Shown in pieces: positions 25,670 to 34,722 of a DNA stretch of 47,765 bases. Made by a program: the position numbers and the translations under genes. Each line of letters starts with the position of its first letter. The first letter of the stretch is position 1. The notes under the pieces were generated by a model that was given only the letters and a program-made list of their open reading frames with translations, was not told the DNA's origin and did not search any database. Origin of the DNA: Bacteroidales bacterium (GTDB lineage Bacteria > Bacteroidota > Bacteroidia > Bacteroidales > UBA932); NCBI GenBank assembly GCA_017647795.1, contig JAGCJX010000024.1:1-47765 (forward strand). Direction: 5' to 3'.

Positions 25670-26970
25670 TTGAGGTCGAAGAGGTCGTGTTCGGGCCATT
25701 CGCTCACACGTGAGGAGGCTGTGCGGAACATGCTTTCCATGTAGCGGGGGAAACGGGATCCTTTCCACGAGCTGGTGTTGGTGATGAAGATCCAGCAGAG
25801 TCCGTTTTGTTGTCGTTTCAAGATGGCGCTGCTGCCGGCGAGGTTCCCGGTTCGGATCCAGTTGCCGTCCCAGCTTCCATAGGCCCATCCAATGGGAGAG
25901 GCACCGTTTGGACGACTCATCATCTTGCGCAGGCTGGATTTGGACAACAAGTCCGGAACGTTTTCGTTGGCGTCAATTACAGAGACAAAACGTAGGAATT
26001 CCGCGGGGGAAGCTACCCAACCTCCGGCACCATACAGTCCTTCGATGTTGTTGCCGCCATAACTGCGATAGAGGCTGTCGCCGCTGTTGTTATAGGCGGG
26101 GATGGGGGTGGCGTCGTGGGATTCATAGTAACGGACCTCGTTGGGGTAACGGTCTTCGTACCGGTTTTTGGCCAGGTGCATGTCGTAGCAACCGGCCGGC
26201 TTGAGGATGGTTTCCTGGCAATAGGTTTCGTAGTCCATGCCACTGCGTACTTCGATAATTTTGGACAGAATCAAATAGCCTAAGTTTGAGTAGCGGGAAC
26301 TTTGGCCGGGTGTGTAGCCCAGGCGATAGGAGAGGGCGTGTTGGATGACCTGGTCCATGGTCGGGACGCTGTCCAGATCTTCTTTGCGCATGATGTCGCG
26401 GGTGGAGAAGAGCAGGTCTCCCCGGGCGTTGGTGAAGCCGCCTTGGTGTCGGAGCAGGTGCTCGACCGTGATTTTCTTCATGCGTTTGTCCCGCAGTTCG
26501 GTAAAGGGTTCTTCGTGGAGAATTCCGTCCGGCCCGAAAACAGTTTCGTTGAGGGACAGCAGCGAATCCTCGGCCATCTTCATTACGGCTGCGGCTGTAA
26601 TTAGTTTGGAGAGGGAGGCGACCCGGAAAATGTGATGGGCATCGGTGCGGATGCCGGCTTCTTCGTCGGCCCAACCGTATCCTTTGGAGTAAATGAGTTT
26701 GCCATGTTTCATAACCGCCAGCGAACCGCCCCGGATGTCCCAGCGTTGCAGAAAGCGATTAATGTATTGGTCCAGTTTTGCTGTTCCCTGGCTGTCGCAG
26801 AGTTCATTGGTCAGCCATTCGTTGATGGAGATGTAGGGTTCAACCGTATTGTTGGTGGATGCGTGCGGCTTGGAGCAGCGGCGCGTACCCAACACGACGA
26901 TGCCGGCAACCAAAAGCAGGGTGGTTGCTGAGAAGATGAGGATTTTTCTGGTGCGGGGGTTGAACTGCAT
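25642..26970 (-). CDS. Serine hydrolase of the beta-lactamase class C/PBP4* family
   Basis: The 442-aa product has an N-terminal membrane anchor (about residues 9-29) followed by a class-C beta-lactamase-like domain. The nucleophile motif SxxK is SLSK at 119-122 (in FRVASLSKLIT), and the second motif YxN is in SRYSNLGYL near 227. Such proteins include esterases and D-amino-acid peptidases as well as beta-lactamases; the substrate cannot be read from sequence, and true beta-lactamase activity is not implied. The protein should face the periplasm. A minus-strand TATCTTTG box at 26975-26982 ends 4 nt before the ATG, suggesting a leaderless mRNA. Confidence 0.85.
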   Translation of the reverse strand: MQFNPRTRKILIFSATTLLLVAGIVVLGTRRCSKPHASTNNTVEPYISINEWLTNELCDSQGTAKLDQYINRFLQRWDIRGGSLAVMKHGKLIYSKGYGWADEEAGIRTDAHHIFRVASLSKLITAAAVMKMAEDSLLSLNETVFGPDGILHEEPFTELRDKRMKKITVEHLLRHQGGFTNARGDLLFSTRDIMRKEDLDSVPTMDQVIQHALSYRLGYTPGQSSRYSNLGYLILSKIIEVRSGMDYETYCQETILKPAGCYDMHLAKNRYEDRYPNEVRYYESHDATPIPAYNNSGDSLYRSYGGNNIEGLYGAGGWVASPAEFLRFVSVIDANENVPDLLSKSSLRKMMSRPNGASPIGWAYGSWDGNWIRTGNLAGSSAILKRQQNGLCWIFITNTSSWKGSRFPRYMESMFRTASSRVSEWPEHDLFDLNQSSASQKL

Positions 26971-26974
26971 TCAG

Positions 26975-27013
26975 CAAAGATAATACGACTTGCCGGATTT
27001 TGGAGTAAATTTG
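26975..27013. promoter_or_regulatory. Divergent promoters for the serine hydrolase and aldehyde dehydrogenase
   Basis: TATCTTTG on the minus strand (26975-26982) sits 4 nt before the serine hydrolase ATG. TAAATTTG on the plus strand (27006-27013) sits 22 nt before the aldehyde dehydrogenase ATG. The boxes are 23 bp apart. Confidence 0.5.
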
Positions 27014-27035
27014 TTACTCAAACCAAGGAAAGTGT

Positions 27036-28394
27036 ATGTTGGAAACATTGCGAACATTTTACCGGAGCGGCCAGACCCGTCCGGTGGCCTTCCGTCGGGA
27101 AGCGTTGACAAGGCTCGAAAACAAGATTGTTGAGTACCAAGACCGTATCGTGGAGGCACTCCATGCCGATTTGGGGAAATCTGCGGCGGAAAGTTGGTTG
27201 ACAGAAATTGCGTTGGTCTTGGGAGAAATCCGTTACCAGCGCCGGCATTTGCGTTGGTGGTCCCGTCCTCGCCGGGTCGGTACGCCGTTGGCATTGTTCC
27301 CTTCGCGTAGCCGCATTGTGCGCGATCCTTATGGGGTGGTCTTGGTCGTGGCCCCGTGGAATTATCCATTTCAGTTGCTGATGATGCCCTTGGTGGGAGC
27401 CGTTGCTGCTGGAAATTGTGTGGTCTTGAAACCGGCAGAGACAACGCCTCACGTGGCTCGGGTGTTGCAGGACCTGGTGGAGGAGGCGTTTGAAGCTTCG
27501 CACGTGTGTTTGGTTCGTACCAACCACGAAGGCTTGGAGTCCTTGTTGGAGGAGGGACCGGATTATTTGTTCTTTACCGGAAGTCCGGGAACCGGGAGTC
27601 GTTTGATGGAACTGGCGGCCCGCCGGTGGATTCCGGTCACCTTGGAATTGGGTGGCAAAAGTCCTTGCATTGTGACAGAGCAAGCGGATGTTGAAGTGGC
27701 TGCTCGGCGCATTGCCTGGGCCAAGATGTTGAATGCAGGCCAGACCTGTGTAGCTCCGGACCATGTTTGGGTGCAGGCTTCGGTGAAGTCGGCCTTTGTG
27801 CAGGCCTATGCTAAGGCACTGGCATTTTTGTTCCGGGATACGGCGGGTTTGTCCAAGGAAAGTCCGAATTATGCGCGCATTGTGACGGACCGGCATTTTG
27901 ATCGGTTGGTCGGCCTGTTGTCCGGAGCGCGGGTGTTGTTGGGTGGAGGGTACGATGCTCCGTCACGTTTCTTTGCACCGACCTTGGTGGAGGTGTCGGA
28001 GGAGCATCCCCTGATGCAGGAGGAGGTGTTCGGCCCCATTCTTCCCTTGTTGGAGTTTGAGGACGAAGCCGTGTTGGTCAATCGCTTGCAGCGGGAGCCG
28101 AAGCCGTTGGCTTTGTATTATTTTGGGAAAACGGCCGGGGGACGTCGCTTTGTGGAGCAGGTCCCTTCCGGGGGAGCCTGCATCAATGATGCTATTATTC
28201 ATTTGGTAAACAGGTGTTTGCCCTTTGGCGGAGTGGGCAAGAGTGGCTTGGGTTCTTACCATGGTCGGACTTCTTTTGAGACCTTTTCCCGCGAACGATC
28301 CGTTTTGGAATCCAAACGGTCTTTTGACCTCAAATTGAAATACCCTCCCTATAAAATCGTAAAAACGAAGTGGCGTGAATTTTTGGGCTTGTAA
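27036..28394 (+). CDS. Aldehyde dehydrogenase (class 3-like, NAD(P)-dependent)
   Basis: The 452-aa enzyme has the ALDH superfamily motifs: VVAPWNYPFQL near residue 105 (cofactor pocket), LKPAETTP near 131, the glycine motif FTGSPGTGSRLM near 180, the general base Glu in TLELGGKSP near 205, and the catalytic Cys in NAGQTCVAP near 240. Length under 460 aa and the C-terminal SGGACINDAIIHLV and LPFGGVGKSGLGSYHG segments point to the class 3 group that oxidises medium or long-chain and aromatic aldehydes. The C-terminus (KYPPYKIVKTKWREFLGL) has a hydrophobic-basic character consistent with peripheral membrane association. The substrate is unknown. Confidence 0.92.
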   Translation: MLETLRTFYRSGQTRPVAFRREALTRLENKIVEYQDRIVEALHADLGKSAAESWLTEIALVLGEIRYQRRHLRWWSRPRRVGTPLALFPSRSRIVRDPYGVVLVVAPWNYPFQLLMMPLVGAVAAGNCVVLKPAETTPHVARVLQDLVEEAFEASHVCLVRTNHEGLESLLEEGPDYLFFTGSPGTGSRLMELAARRWIPVTLELGGKSPCIVTEQADVEVAARRIAWAKMLNAGQTCVAPDHVWVQASVKSAFVQAYAKALAFLFRDTAGLSKESPNYARIVTDRHFDRLVGLLSGARVLLGGGYDAPSRFFAPTLVEVSEEHPLMQEEVFGPILPLLEFEDEAVLVNRLQREPKPLALYYFGKTAGGRRFVEQVPSGGACINDAIIHLVNRCLPFGGVGKSGLGSYHGRTSFETFSRERSVLESKRSFDLKLKYPPYKIVKTKWREFLGL

Positions 28395-28431
28395 AACCTG
28401 GATTTTATTAGCGCATCTTATTAGAAATATG

Positions 28432-28439
28432 TATCTTTG
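28432..28439 (+). promoter_or_regulatory. -7 promoter element for the GT2-SpoIID-ampG-namZ cluster
   Basis: TATCTTTG matches the -7 consensus and lies 49 nt before the GT2 start codon, the first gene of the cluster that runs to the terminator at 36437-36465. Confidence 0.55.
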
Positions 28440-28488
28440 TGGGGATATATTCCATAAAAATCAGACATAAATTTTAACACAAATCAAT

Positions 28489-29820
28489 ATGATCGGATCT
28501 ATTCAAACGTTTGTGGTTGAAAAAATTTGTTCAACCGCAAAACTCAGAGAAATTGCACAACAAGTAGAAGCTCCTTACGTAGCATTGCATACCCAAAATA
28601 CCCGCATTGAAATGGGCATGTATGCAGAGGAACGTGTTTTGAATATTGCTGCAGATACCCAAGCGGTGATGTTGTATGCCGATCACTACCGCGTTTCCGG
28701 TGGTGAACGCAAGGCTTTCCCGGTGATTGATTACCAATTCGGAAGTTTGCGTGACGACTTTGACTTCGGTTCTTTGTTGTTCTTCCGTGCCGATGCTTTC
28801 AAACAAGCCGTGGCTGCGATGGATTGTGATTACCAATTTGGTGCTTTGTATGATTTGCGTTTGCGCATTTCCCAGCTGGGTGAAATCGTACACATCAACG
28901 AATATCTGTACACCGAAGTGGAAGAAGATGCTCGCAAATCAGGAGAAAAGATCTTTGACTACGTGGATCCGAAAAACAGAGAGGTACAAATCGAAATGGA
29001 AAAAGTTTGTACCGAACACCTCAAACGCATTGGTGGCTATTTGAAACCCGAATTCAAAGAAATCCGTTTCGCTGACACTCCGTTTGAATACGAAGCTTCT
29101 GTGATTATCCCGGTATTCAACCGTATCCGCACCATCGAGGATGCCATCCGTTCCGTGCTTTCCCAAAAGGCAGATTTCAAATTCAACCTCATCGTGGTGG
29201 ACAACCACTCAACCGACGGTACCACCGATGTAATCCGCAAATATGCGGACGATCCCCGTTTGATCCACATCATTCCCGAACGTCGCGACTTGGGTATTGG
29301 CGGATGCTGGAACTTGGGTATTCACCACCCGCAATGCGGTAAGTTCGCCGTTCAATTGGACAGCGACGATATCTACGCTGACGAAAACACCTTGACCAAA
29401 GTGGTAGCTGCCTTCTATGAACAAAATTGCGCGATGGTGGTAGGAACCTACATGATGACCAACTTCAACATGGAGATGATTGCTCCGGGTATCATTGACC
29501 ACAAAGAATGGACTCCCGAGAACGGTCGCAACAATGCATTGCGAATCAATGGTTTGGGAGCTCCCCGTGCATTCTATACACCGCTCTTGAGAGAAGTGAA
29601 GTTGCCCAATACCAGCTATGGTGAAGACTATGCGTTGGGTTTGCGTTTCTCTCGTGAATACCAAATTGGCCGTATTTATGACGTGATTTACCACTGCCGT
29701 CGTTGGGACGGAAACTCCGATGCCGCCTTGGATGTGGTGAAGATGAATGGTCACAATACTTACAAAGACCGTATCCGTACTTGGGAACTCCAAGCACGTA
29801 TTAATATGTTAAAGAAATAG
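28489..29820 (+). CDS. Family 2 glycosyltransferase with an extra N-terminal half
   Basis: The 443-aa protein has a canonical GT2 domain from about residue 203: SVIIPVFNRIRTIEDAI, VVDNHSTDGTTD near 237, the metal-binding DSDD at 291-294 and SYGEDYALGLRF near 365. Residues 1-200 look like a second, degenerate part of a GT-A fold (MLYADHYRV, FGSLLFFRADAF) without a DxD motif. There are no membrane helices or signal peptide, so it should act in the cytoplasm. Its stop codon is 2 nt from the start of the DUF4922-SpoIID gene. The acceptor is unknown; the neighbours suggest a link to peptidoglycan-derived sugars. Confidence 0.82.
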   Translation: MIGSIQTFVVEKICSTAKLREIAQQVEAPYVALHTQNTRIEMGMYAEERVLNIAADTQAVMLYADHYRVSGGERKAFPVIDYQFGSLRDDFDFGSLLFFRADAFKQAVAAMDCDYQFGALYDLRLRISQLGEIVHINEYLYTEVEEDARKSGEKIFDYVDPKNREVQIEMEKVCTEHLKRIGGYLKPEFKEIRFADTPFEYEASVIIPVFNRIRTIEDAIRSVLSQKADFKFNLIVVDNHSTDGTTDVIRKYADDPRLIHIIPERRDLGIGGCWNLGIHHPQCGKFAVQLDSDDIYADENTLTKVVAAFYEQNCAMVVGTYMMTNFNMEMIAPGIIDHKEWTPENGRNNALRINGLGAPRAFYTPLLREVKLPNTSYGEDYALGLRFSREYQIGRIYDVIYHCRRWDGNSDAALDVVKMNGHNTYKDRIRTWELQARINMLKK

Positions 29821-29822
29821 CG

Positions 29823-32093
29823 ATGGGAAAGATCGCAAAAACTGAAGTTGCCCGGCTGTTCTCGGAACAGCTGGAGCAATGGACTCAAGCCCGGGATAAC
29901 TACCGGGCTTTGGAGCAAGTAGAGCAGAAGTCTGTTTGTGTGAACGGGATGAATGTCATTGTGCAATTCAACCCTGCGCGCATTGTTTCTTCGGGAGCCA
30001 AAGTGGATGCCAAAACCATCCAAACCCGCAAGTGCTTCTTGTGTGAACAAAACCGTCCCGAAGTGCAATGGGGTATTGATTTCGAGAGTGCTTCTGGCCG
30101 GACTTACCAAGTTTTGTTGAATCCGTTCCCGATTTTCCCGAGACACTTGACGATTCCTGATGCGGTACATACCGATCAGCGCATCGAGGGTCGTGTTGCA
30201 GACATGTTGGAACTGGCTGCGGAATTGGACGACTTCGTGTTGTTCTACAATGGACCCAAATGCGGTGCTTCGGCCCCCGACCACATGCACTTCCAGGCTG
30301 GTAACAAAGGCTTTTTGCCCTTGCAGGCCCAATTTGCAGAGTTGCCTCGTCGCGACTTTTTGGTGACAGCATCTACCCGCCTGTCCTTGTTGGAAACCTT
30401 GTTGCCGGGCTGCTTTGTCATTGAATCCAAATCGACCGAAGAGGCCGTTTACTATTTTGAAGAATTGTACCGTCACCTGCCGGTTCGCGAAGACGAGACC
30501 GAGCCGATGATGAACTTGTTGTGTTGGTTCGATGAAGGAACCTACCGTTTGTTGGTTTTGACTCGTCGTCAGCACCGTCCGAGCTGCTATTTTGCAGAAG
30601 GAGAGGAAAATATTTTGTTGAGTCCCGCTTCGGTGGACTTGGGGGGTGTGTTCATCACTCCGCTGCCGAAGGACTTTGAGAAGATTACCGCTGCTGACCT
30701 GGAAAAGATCCTCTTCGAGGTTTGTACCGACAAGGAAGGTCAGGAAGCCTTGTACCAAGCCCTTCAGGCAGACTTTCGTCGCTTTCAGCCAGCTGTGACC
30801 GTGGGTATTATGAACGAGCCGGAGATCCGGGTGGATTTCAAAGGTTCGTACCGCCAAGGTGAAACCTGCTGCTCGGGCGAAGAGTCGTTTGTGTGCCAGG
30901 ATGGTCAGGTTGCCTGGAGAGGGGCCTTGTATCCGGAATTGTATTTCAAAGCCACCGAACCGACCGATCAATTTGAGTTGAAAGACGTGACCATTGGGGT
31001 GAATTTCCACTGGGAACGCAAAGAAAACCAATGTTTTGCCGGTGACTTGAAACTCATCGTGGAAAACAACCGTCTGACTGCGGTGAACTGCATCGGCGTG
31101 GAAGACTATTTGTTGAGCGTTATTTCTTCGGAAATGAGTGCAACCGCCTCCAAGAACCTATTGAAAGCCCACGCTGTGATTTCACGTTCCTGGTTGATGG
31201 CTCAATGGATGAAGAACCGGGCCTTGGTCGAAGCACAAGCATCGTACTGCAGTTGCCACGAGGACGAACACAACCGGATCAAATGGTACGATCGGGAAGA
31301 CCATACTCATTTTGATGTGTGTGCAGACGACCACTGCCAACGCTACCAAGGACTGACCCGTGCGACTTCCCGCACCGTTGCGGAAGTGATCGCCGAAACC
31401 TGGGGGGAAACCCTTGTGTACGACGGTAAGATTTGTGATGCTCGTTTCTCCAAATGCTGTGGAGGTGTTTCCGAGGCTTTTGAAAGTTGCTGGGAACCGG
31501 TACACCATCCTTACCTCGTCCAAATCCGGGATGCGGCGCAAGCAACCCTTCCGGATTTGACCCAGGAAGAAGAAGCCCGTCGTTGGATCCTTTCGGAGCC
31601 CGAGGCGTATTGCAATACCCGTGACCACGAAATTCTCTCGCAGGTATTGAATGACTACGACCAAGAAACTGCGCATTTTTACCGTTGGACCCAGGCCTAT
31701 GACCAAGCCGAGCTGTCGGCATTGGTGCGGGAACGTTCCGGTATTGATTTTGGGGATATTGTGGACTTGATTCCCATTGAACGGGGACCTTCCGGCCGCC
31801 TCATCCGCTTGAAAATAGTGGGAACGCTTCGCACGATGGAATTGGGCAAGGAACTGGAGATCCGTCGTACGCTGTCCACCTCACACCTCTACAGCTCCGC
31901 ATTCATCGTGGAAAAAGAAGGAACGGTGCCGGGAACCGAATTGCCGGCGAAGTTCATCTTGCGTGGGGCCGGTTGGGGCCACGGGGTTGGCCTTTGCCAA
32001 ATCGGAGCTGCTGTGATGGGAGCTCAAGGCCATACGTACGACAAGATTTTGCTCCATTATTTCTCCGGAGCAGAGATTGAAAGAAGATATTAA
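29823..32093 (+). CDS. DUF4922 (HIT/GalT-like)-SpoIID fusion protein
   Basis: The 756-aa protein joins two unlike domains. Residues 1-305 match DUF4922: CFLCEQNRP at 71-79, NPFPIFPRHLTIP near 100, and HMHFQ (HxHxQ) at 154-158, a signature of GalT/Ap4A-phosphorylase-type HIT enzymes. Residues about 325-756 are SpoIID/LytB: DYLLSVISSEMSATA with candidate catalytic Glu437, a Cys/His-rich insert containing CADDHCQRYQG, and GAGWGHGVGLCQIGA near 715. SpoIID is a lytic transglycosylase acting on peptidoglycan outside the cytoplasm, yet no signal peptide or membrane helix is visible here. A cytoplasmic role on imported muropeptides is a reasonable inference given ampG next door. Confidence 0.82.
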   Translation: MGKIAKTEVARLFSEQLEQWTQARDNYRALEQVEQKSVCVNGMNVIVQFNPARIVSSGAKVDAKTIQTRKCFLCEQNRPEVQWGIDFESASGRTYQVLLNPFPIFPRHLTIPDAVHTDQRIEGRVADMLELAAELDDFVLFYNGPKCGASAPDHMHFQAGNKGFLPLQAQFAELPRRDFLVTASTRLSLLETLLPGCFVIESKSTEEAVYYFEELYRHLPVREDETEPMMNLLCWFDEGTYRLLVLTRRQHRPSCYFAEGEENILLSPASVDLGGVFITPLPKDFEKITAADLEKILFEVCTDKEGQEALYQALQADFRRFQPAVTVGIMNEPEIRVDFKGSYRQGETCCSGEESFVCQDGQVAWRGALYPELYFKATEPTDQFELKDVTIGVNFHWERKENQCFAGDLKLIVENNRLTAVNCIGVEDYLLSVISSEMSATASKNLLKAHAVISRSWLMAQWMKNRALVEAQASYCSCHEDEHNRIKWYDREDHTHFDVCADDHCQRYQGLTRATSRTVAEVIAETWGETLVYDGKICDARFSKCCGGVSEAFESCWEPVHHPYLVQIRDAAQATLPDLTQEEEARRWILSEPEAYCNTRDHEILSQVLNDYDQETAHFYRWTQAYDQAELSALVRERSGIDFGDIVDLIPIERGPSGRLIRLKIVGTLRTMELGKELEIRRTLSTSHLYSSAFIVEKEGTVPGTELPAKFILRGAGWGHGVGLCQIGAAVMGAQGHTYDKILLHYFSGAEIERRY

Positions 32094-32118
32094 TTGATTC
32101 AAAGATAAATTCGAGTTT

Positions 32119-33438
32119 ATGAATTCTACTAGCAGATCACCTTGGATGTGGGTCCCTTCCTTGTATTTTGCACAAGGGATTCCGTACTTCATTGTTAATA
32201 CTGTGTCGGTCATGATGTTCACCAAGATGGGTGTTCCGAACGGCGAGATGGCCTTCTTTACCAGTTTGCTGTACTTGCCGTGGATGATCAAACCCTTCTG
32301 GAGTCCGTTTGTGGACATCATCAAAACCAAGAGATGGTGGACCGTTACCATGCAGTTGCTCATGACGGCAGCCTTTGTATTGCTGACCTTGACCCTTCCG
32401 GTACCGGAAGCCGAACAAATTGTGGCAGGAACAACGCCGATGAGTATGTTCTACATTACGTTGATTCTGTTTGTCATTACAGCCTTTGCTTCTGCGACGC
32501 ACGATATTGCCGCCGACGGCTTCTATATGTTGGCTCTGTCGCAAGGTAATCAGGCTCAGTTCGTTGGCATCCGTTCTACTTTCTACCGCCTTTCTTCCAT
32601 CTTTGGACAAGGGGTCCTGGTAGCAGTTGCCGGTATCATTGAATTGAAAACCAACAACATTCCGCTTTCTTGGCAGGTGACCATGGGCATCACTGCTGTG
32701 GTATTTGCTTTGGTTTCCTTGTACCATACCTTCATCATTCCCAGACCGGCGAGTGATAAGTCTACCTTGGAAAACAAACAGGTGACGGCGGGTGCCATTT
32801 TCTCGGAATTCGGTCGTACTTTCAAGACTTATTTCCTCAAGAAAGGGGTTTGGTTGGCCATTATCTTCATGTTGTTGTATCGTTTGCCGGAGGCGTTCCT
32901 CCTCAAATTGTGCATGCCCTTCCTTGTAGCGAAGACAGAATTGGGCGGTTTGGGTATGTCCACCGCAGATGTCGGCATTGCCTACGGTACGATTGGGGTC
33001 TTGTTCTTGACCATCGGCGGTATCCTGGGGGGTATCTTTGCATCAAGAGTCGGTTTGAAGAAAGCTCTTTGGGTGATGGCAGCCTGCATGACCTTGCCTT
33101 GCATCACCTTTGTTTACTTGGCGATGTGCCAACCGGAAAACCTGGTTCTCATTTCTACCGCTATTGCGATTGAACAGTTCGGCTACGGTTTTGGTTTTAC
33201 AGCATACATGCTTTACATGATGTACTTCTCAGACGGAGAATTCAAGACCTCCCACTACGCCATCTGTACCGCCTTTATGGCAGCCAGCATGTTGTTGCCG
33301 GGTATGGTGGCCGGTTACATCCAAGAGGCCATCGGTTATGTGAATTTCTTCTGGATGGTGATGGTATGTTGTGTCGCAACGCTGCTCGTGACCTTCTTTG
33401 TGGATAAGAAAATTGACCCTAACTACGGTAAAAAATAA
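32119..33438 (+). CDS. ampG: AmpG-like MFS transporter (muropeptide permease)
   Basis: The 439-aa protein has about 12 hydrophobic segments and the AmpG start WVPSLYFAQGIPYFIVNTVSV, followed by FTSLLYLPWMIKPFWSPFVD. AmpG imports GlcNAc-anhydroMurNAc and its peptides from the periplasm for cell-wall recycling. The C-terminal half contains GYGFGFTAYMLYMMYFS, also typical. The surrounding DUF4922-SpoIID and NamZ genes strengthen the assignment. It starts 25 nt after the fusion gene and ends 3 nt before namZ. Specificity (anhydro versus reducing MurNAc, disaccharide versus monosaccharide) cannot be told from sequence. Confidence 0.85.
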   Translation: MNSTSRSPWMWVPSLYFAQGIPYFIVNTVSVMMFTKMGVPNGEMAFFTSLLYLPWMIKPFWSPFVDIIKTKRWWTVTMQLLMTAAFVLLTLTLPVPEAEQIVAGTTPMSMFYITLILFVITAFASATHDIAADGFYMLALSQGNQAQFVGIRSTFYRLSSIFGQGVLVAVAGIIELKTNNIPLSWQVTMGITAVVFALVSLYHTFIIPRPASDKSTLENKQVTAGAIFSEFGRTFKTYFLKKGVWLAIIFMLLYRLPEAFLLKLCMPFLVAKTELGGLGMSTADVGIAYGTIGVLFLTIGGILGGIFASRVGLKKALWVMAACMTLPCITFVYLAMCQPENLVLISTAIAIEQFGYGFGFTAYMLYMMYFSDGEFKTSHYAICTAFMAASMLLPGMVAGYIQEAIGYVNFFWMVMVCCVATLLVTFFVDKKIDPNYGKK

Positions 33439-33441
33439 ATT

Positions 33442-34704
33442 ATGAAAAAGAGTTTCATGCATATTCTGGCCGTTTTGGCCTGTGTGACAGCGGTGTCCTC
33501 TTGCTGCTGCAAACAACAAGCTGATGAAGTGGTCGTTAAACCGGGTATCGAAGTACTGCGCGATCGTGGTTTTGACATTCTTCAAGGCAAACGGGTGGGT
33601 TTGGTAACCAACCCGTCGGGTGTGGACCGCAACCTGGTTTCAACCGTGGACATTCTTCACAATGCTCCGGGTGTTGAATTGGTGGCTTTGTACGGACCGG
33701 AACACGGTGTGCGTGGTGACATCCACGCCGGTGACAAGGTGGAAGGTAACGTTGACCCCAAAACCGGCATCATCGTGCACTCTTTGTATGGCAAGACCCA
33801 AAAACCGACCATGGAAATGTTGGAAGGTCTGGATGCCATCATCTACGACATCCAAGACATCGGCTGCCGTTCGTTTACCTTCATCAGTACGATGGGTAAG
33901 GTGATGGAAGCTGCTGCCGAAAAAGGCATTGAAGTCATTGTGTTGGACCGTCCCAATCCCCTGGGTGGGGAAAAGGTGGAAGGTCCGCTGGTGGAAGAAG
34001 GTTTCTTCTCTTTCGTGAGCCAGTTTGCCATTCCTTATGTGTACGGTCTGACCTGTGGTGAGTTGGCTCTGATGTTGAATCAGGAAGGGTTGCTCAAAGA
34101 CGGTGTACAATGCAACTTGACCGTCGTTCCGATGGAAGGTTGGGAACGGCACATGATCTACGAAGACACCAACCTGCCGTGGGTATTGCCTTCTCCGCAC
34201 ATCCCGCAACCGGCTTCGTCCTTCTATTATCCGGCCGTAGGTATTGCCGGTGAGTTGGGCGCTTATTCCATCGGTGTGGGTTATACCCTGCCGTTCCAAA
34301 TGTTGGCTACTGAAGGTGTCGATGCCGATGTGCTCGCTGACCGTTTGAATGCCAAACAACTTCCGGGTGTTTTGTTCCGTCCTTTGCACGTGAAACCCTT
34401 CTACTCCATGGGTGCCGGCAAGACCTTGCAAGGGGTACAATTGTATGTCACCGACGCAAAGGCGGCTCGTTTGACTGAAATCCAATTCCATATCCTCGAA
34501 GTGATTGCAGAATTGAATCCCGAGAGAGCTGCTTTCAACCTCGCCCCGGAAAATCGTCACCGGATGTTTGATATTGTCACAGGAAATGATTACTTTCGCA
34601 AGACATTTGCGTTGCGCCACCGTTTTGAAGACATCCAAGGACGCTGGAGAGCGGATGAAGAAGCCTTCAAGACTCGTTCGCAAGCTTATTATTTGTACAA
34701 ATAA
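33442..34704 (+). CDS. namZ: Exo-beta-N-acetylmuramidase NamZ (DUF1343) lipoprotein
   Basis: The 420-aa product has a lipoprotein signal with clustered cysteines (SSCCCK near residue 22) and a DUF1343 domain: GLVTNPSGVDR near 53, the catalytic-region ALYGPEHGVRGD near 87, DIQDIGCRSFTFISTM near 136, and LDRPNPLGG near 170. NamZ enzymes remove MurNAc from the non-reducing ends of peptidoglycan fragments. The likely site of action is the periplasm or cell surface, upstream of uptake by the neighbouring AmpG-like transporter. The gene starts 3 nt after ampG and is followed by a large lipoprotein gene after 18 nt. Confidence 0.88.
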   Translation: MKKSFMHILAVLACVTAVSSCCCKQQADEVVVKPGIEVLRDRGFDILQGKRVGLVTNPSGVDRNLVSTVDILHNAPGVELVALYGPEHGVRGDIHAGDKVEGNVDPKTGIIVHSLYGKTQKPTMEMLEGLDAIIYDIQDIGCRSFTFISTMGKVMEAAAEKGIEVIVLDRPNPLGGEKVEGPLVEEGFFSFVSQFAIPYVYGLTCGELALMLNQEGLLKDGVQCNLTVVPMEGWERHMIYEDTNLPWVLPSPHIPQPASSFYYPAVGIAGELGAYSIGVGYTLPFQMLATEGVDADVLADRLNAKQLPGVLFRPLHVKPFYSMGAGKTLQGVQLYVTDAKAARLTEIQFHILEVIAELNPERAAFNLAPENRHRMFDIVTGNDYFRKTFALRHRFEDIQGRWRADEEAFKTRSQAYYLYK

Positions 34705-34722
34705 CCTTAAAAACAAAGTGAT

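Noticed and set aside
29760..31031. A 423-codon minus-strand open frame opposite the GT2 end and the DUF4922-SpoIID gene
   Set aside because: No domain features, and it lies opposite conserved motifs of the DUF4922 domain.
33640..34716. A 358-codon minus-strand open frame opposite namZ
   Set aside because: Antisense shadow of a conserved gene; no start signal or family resemblance.
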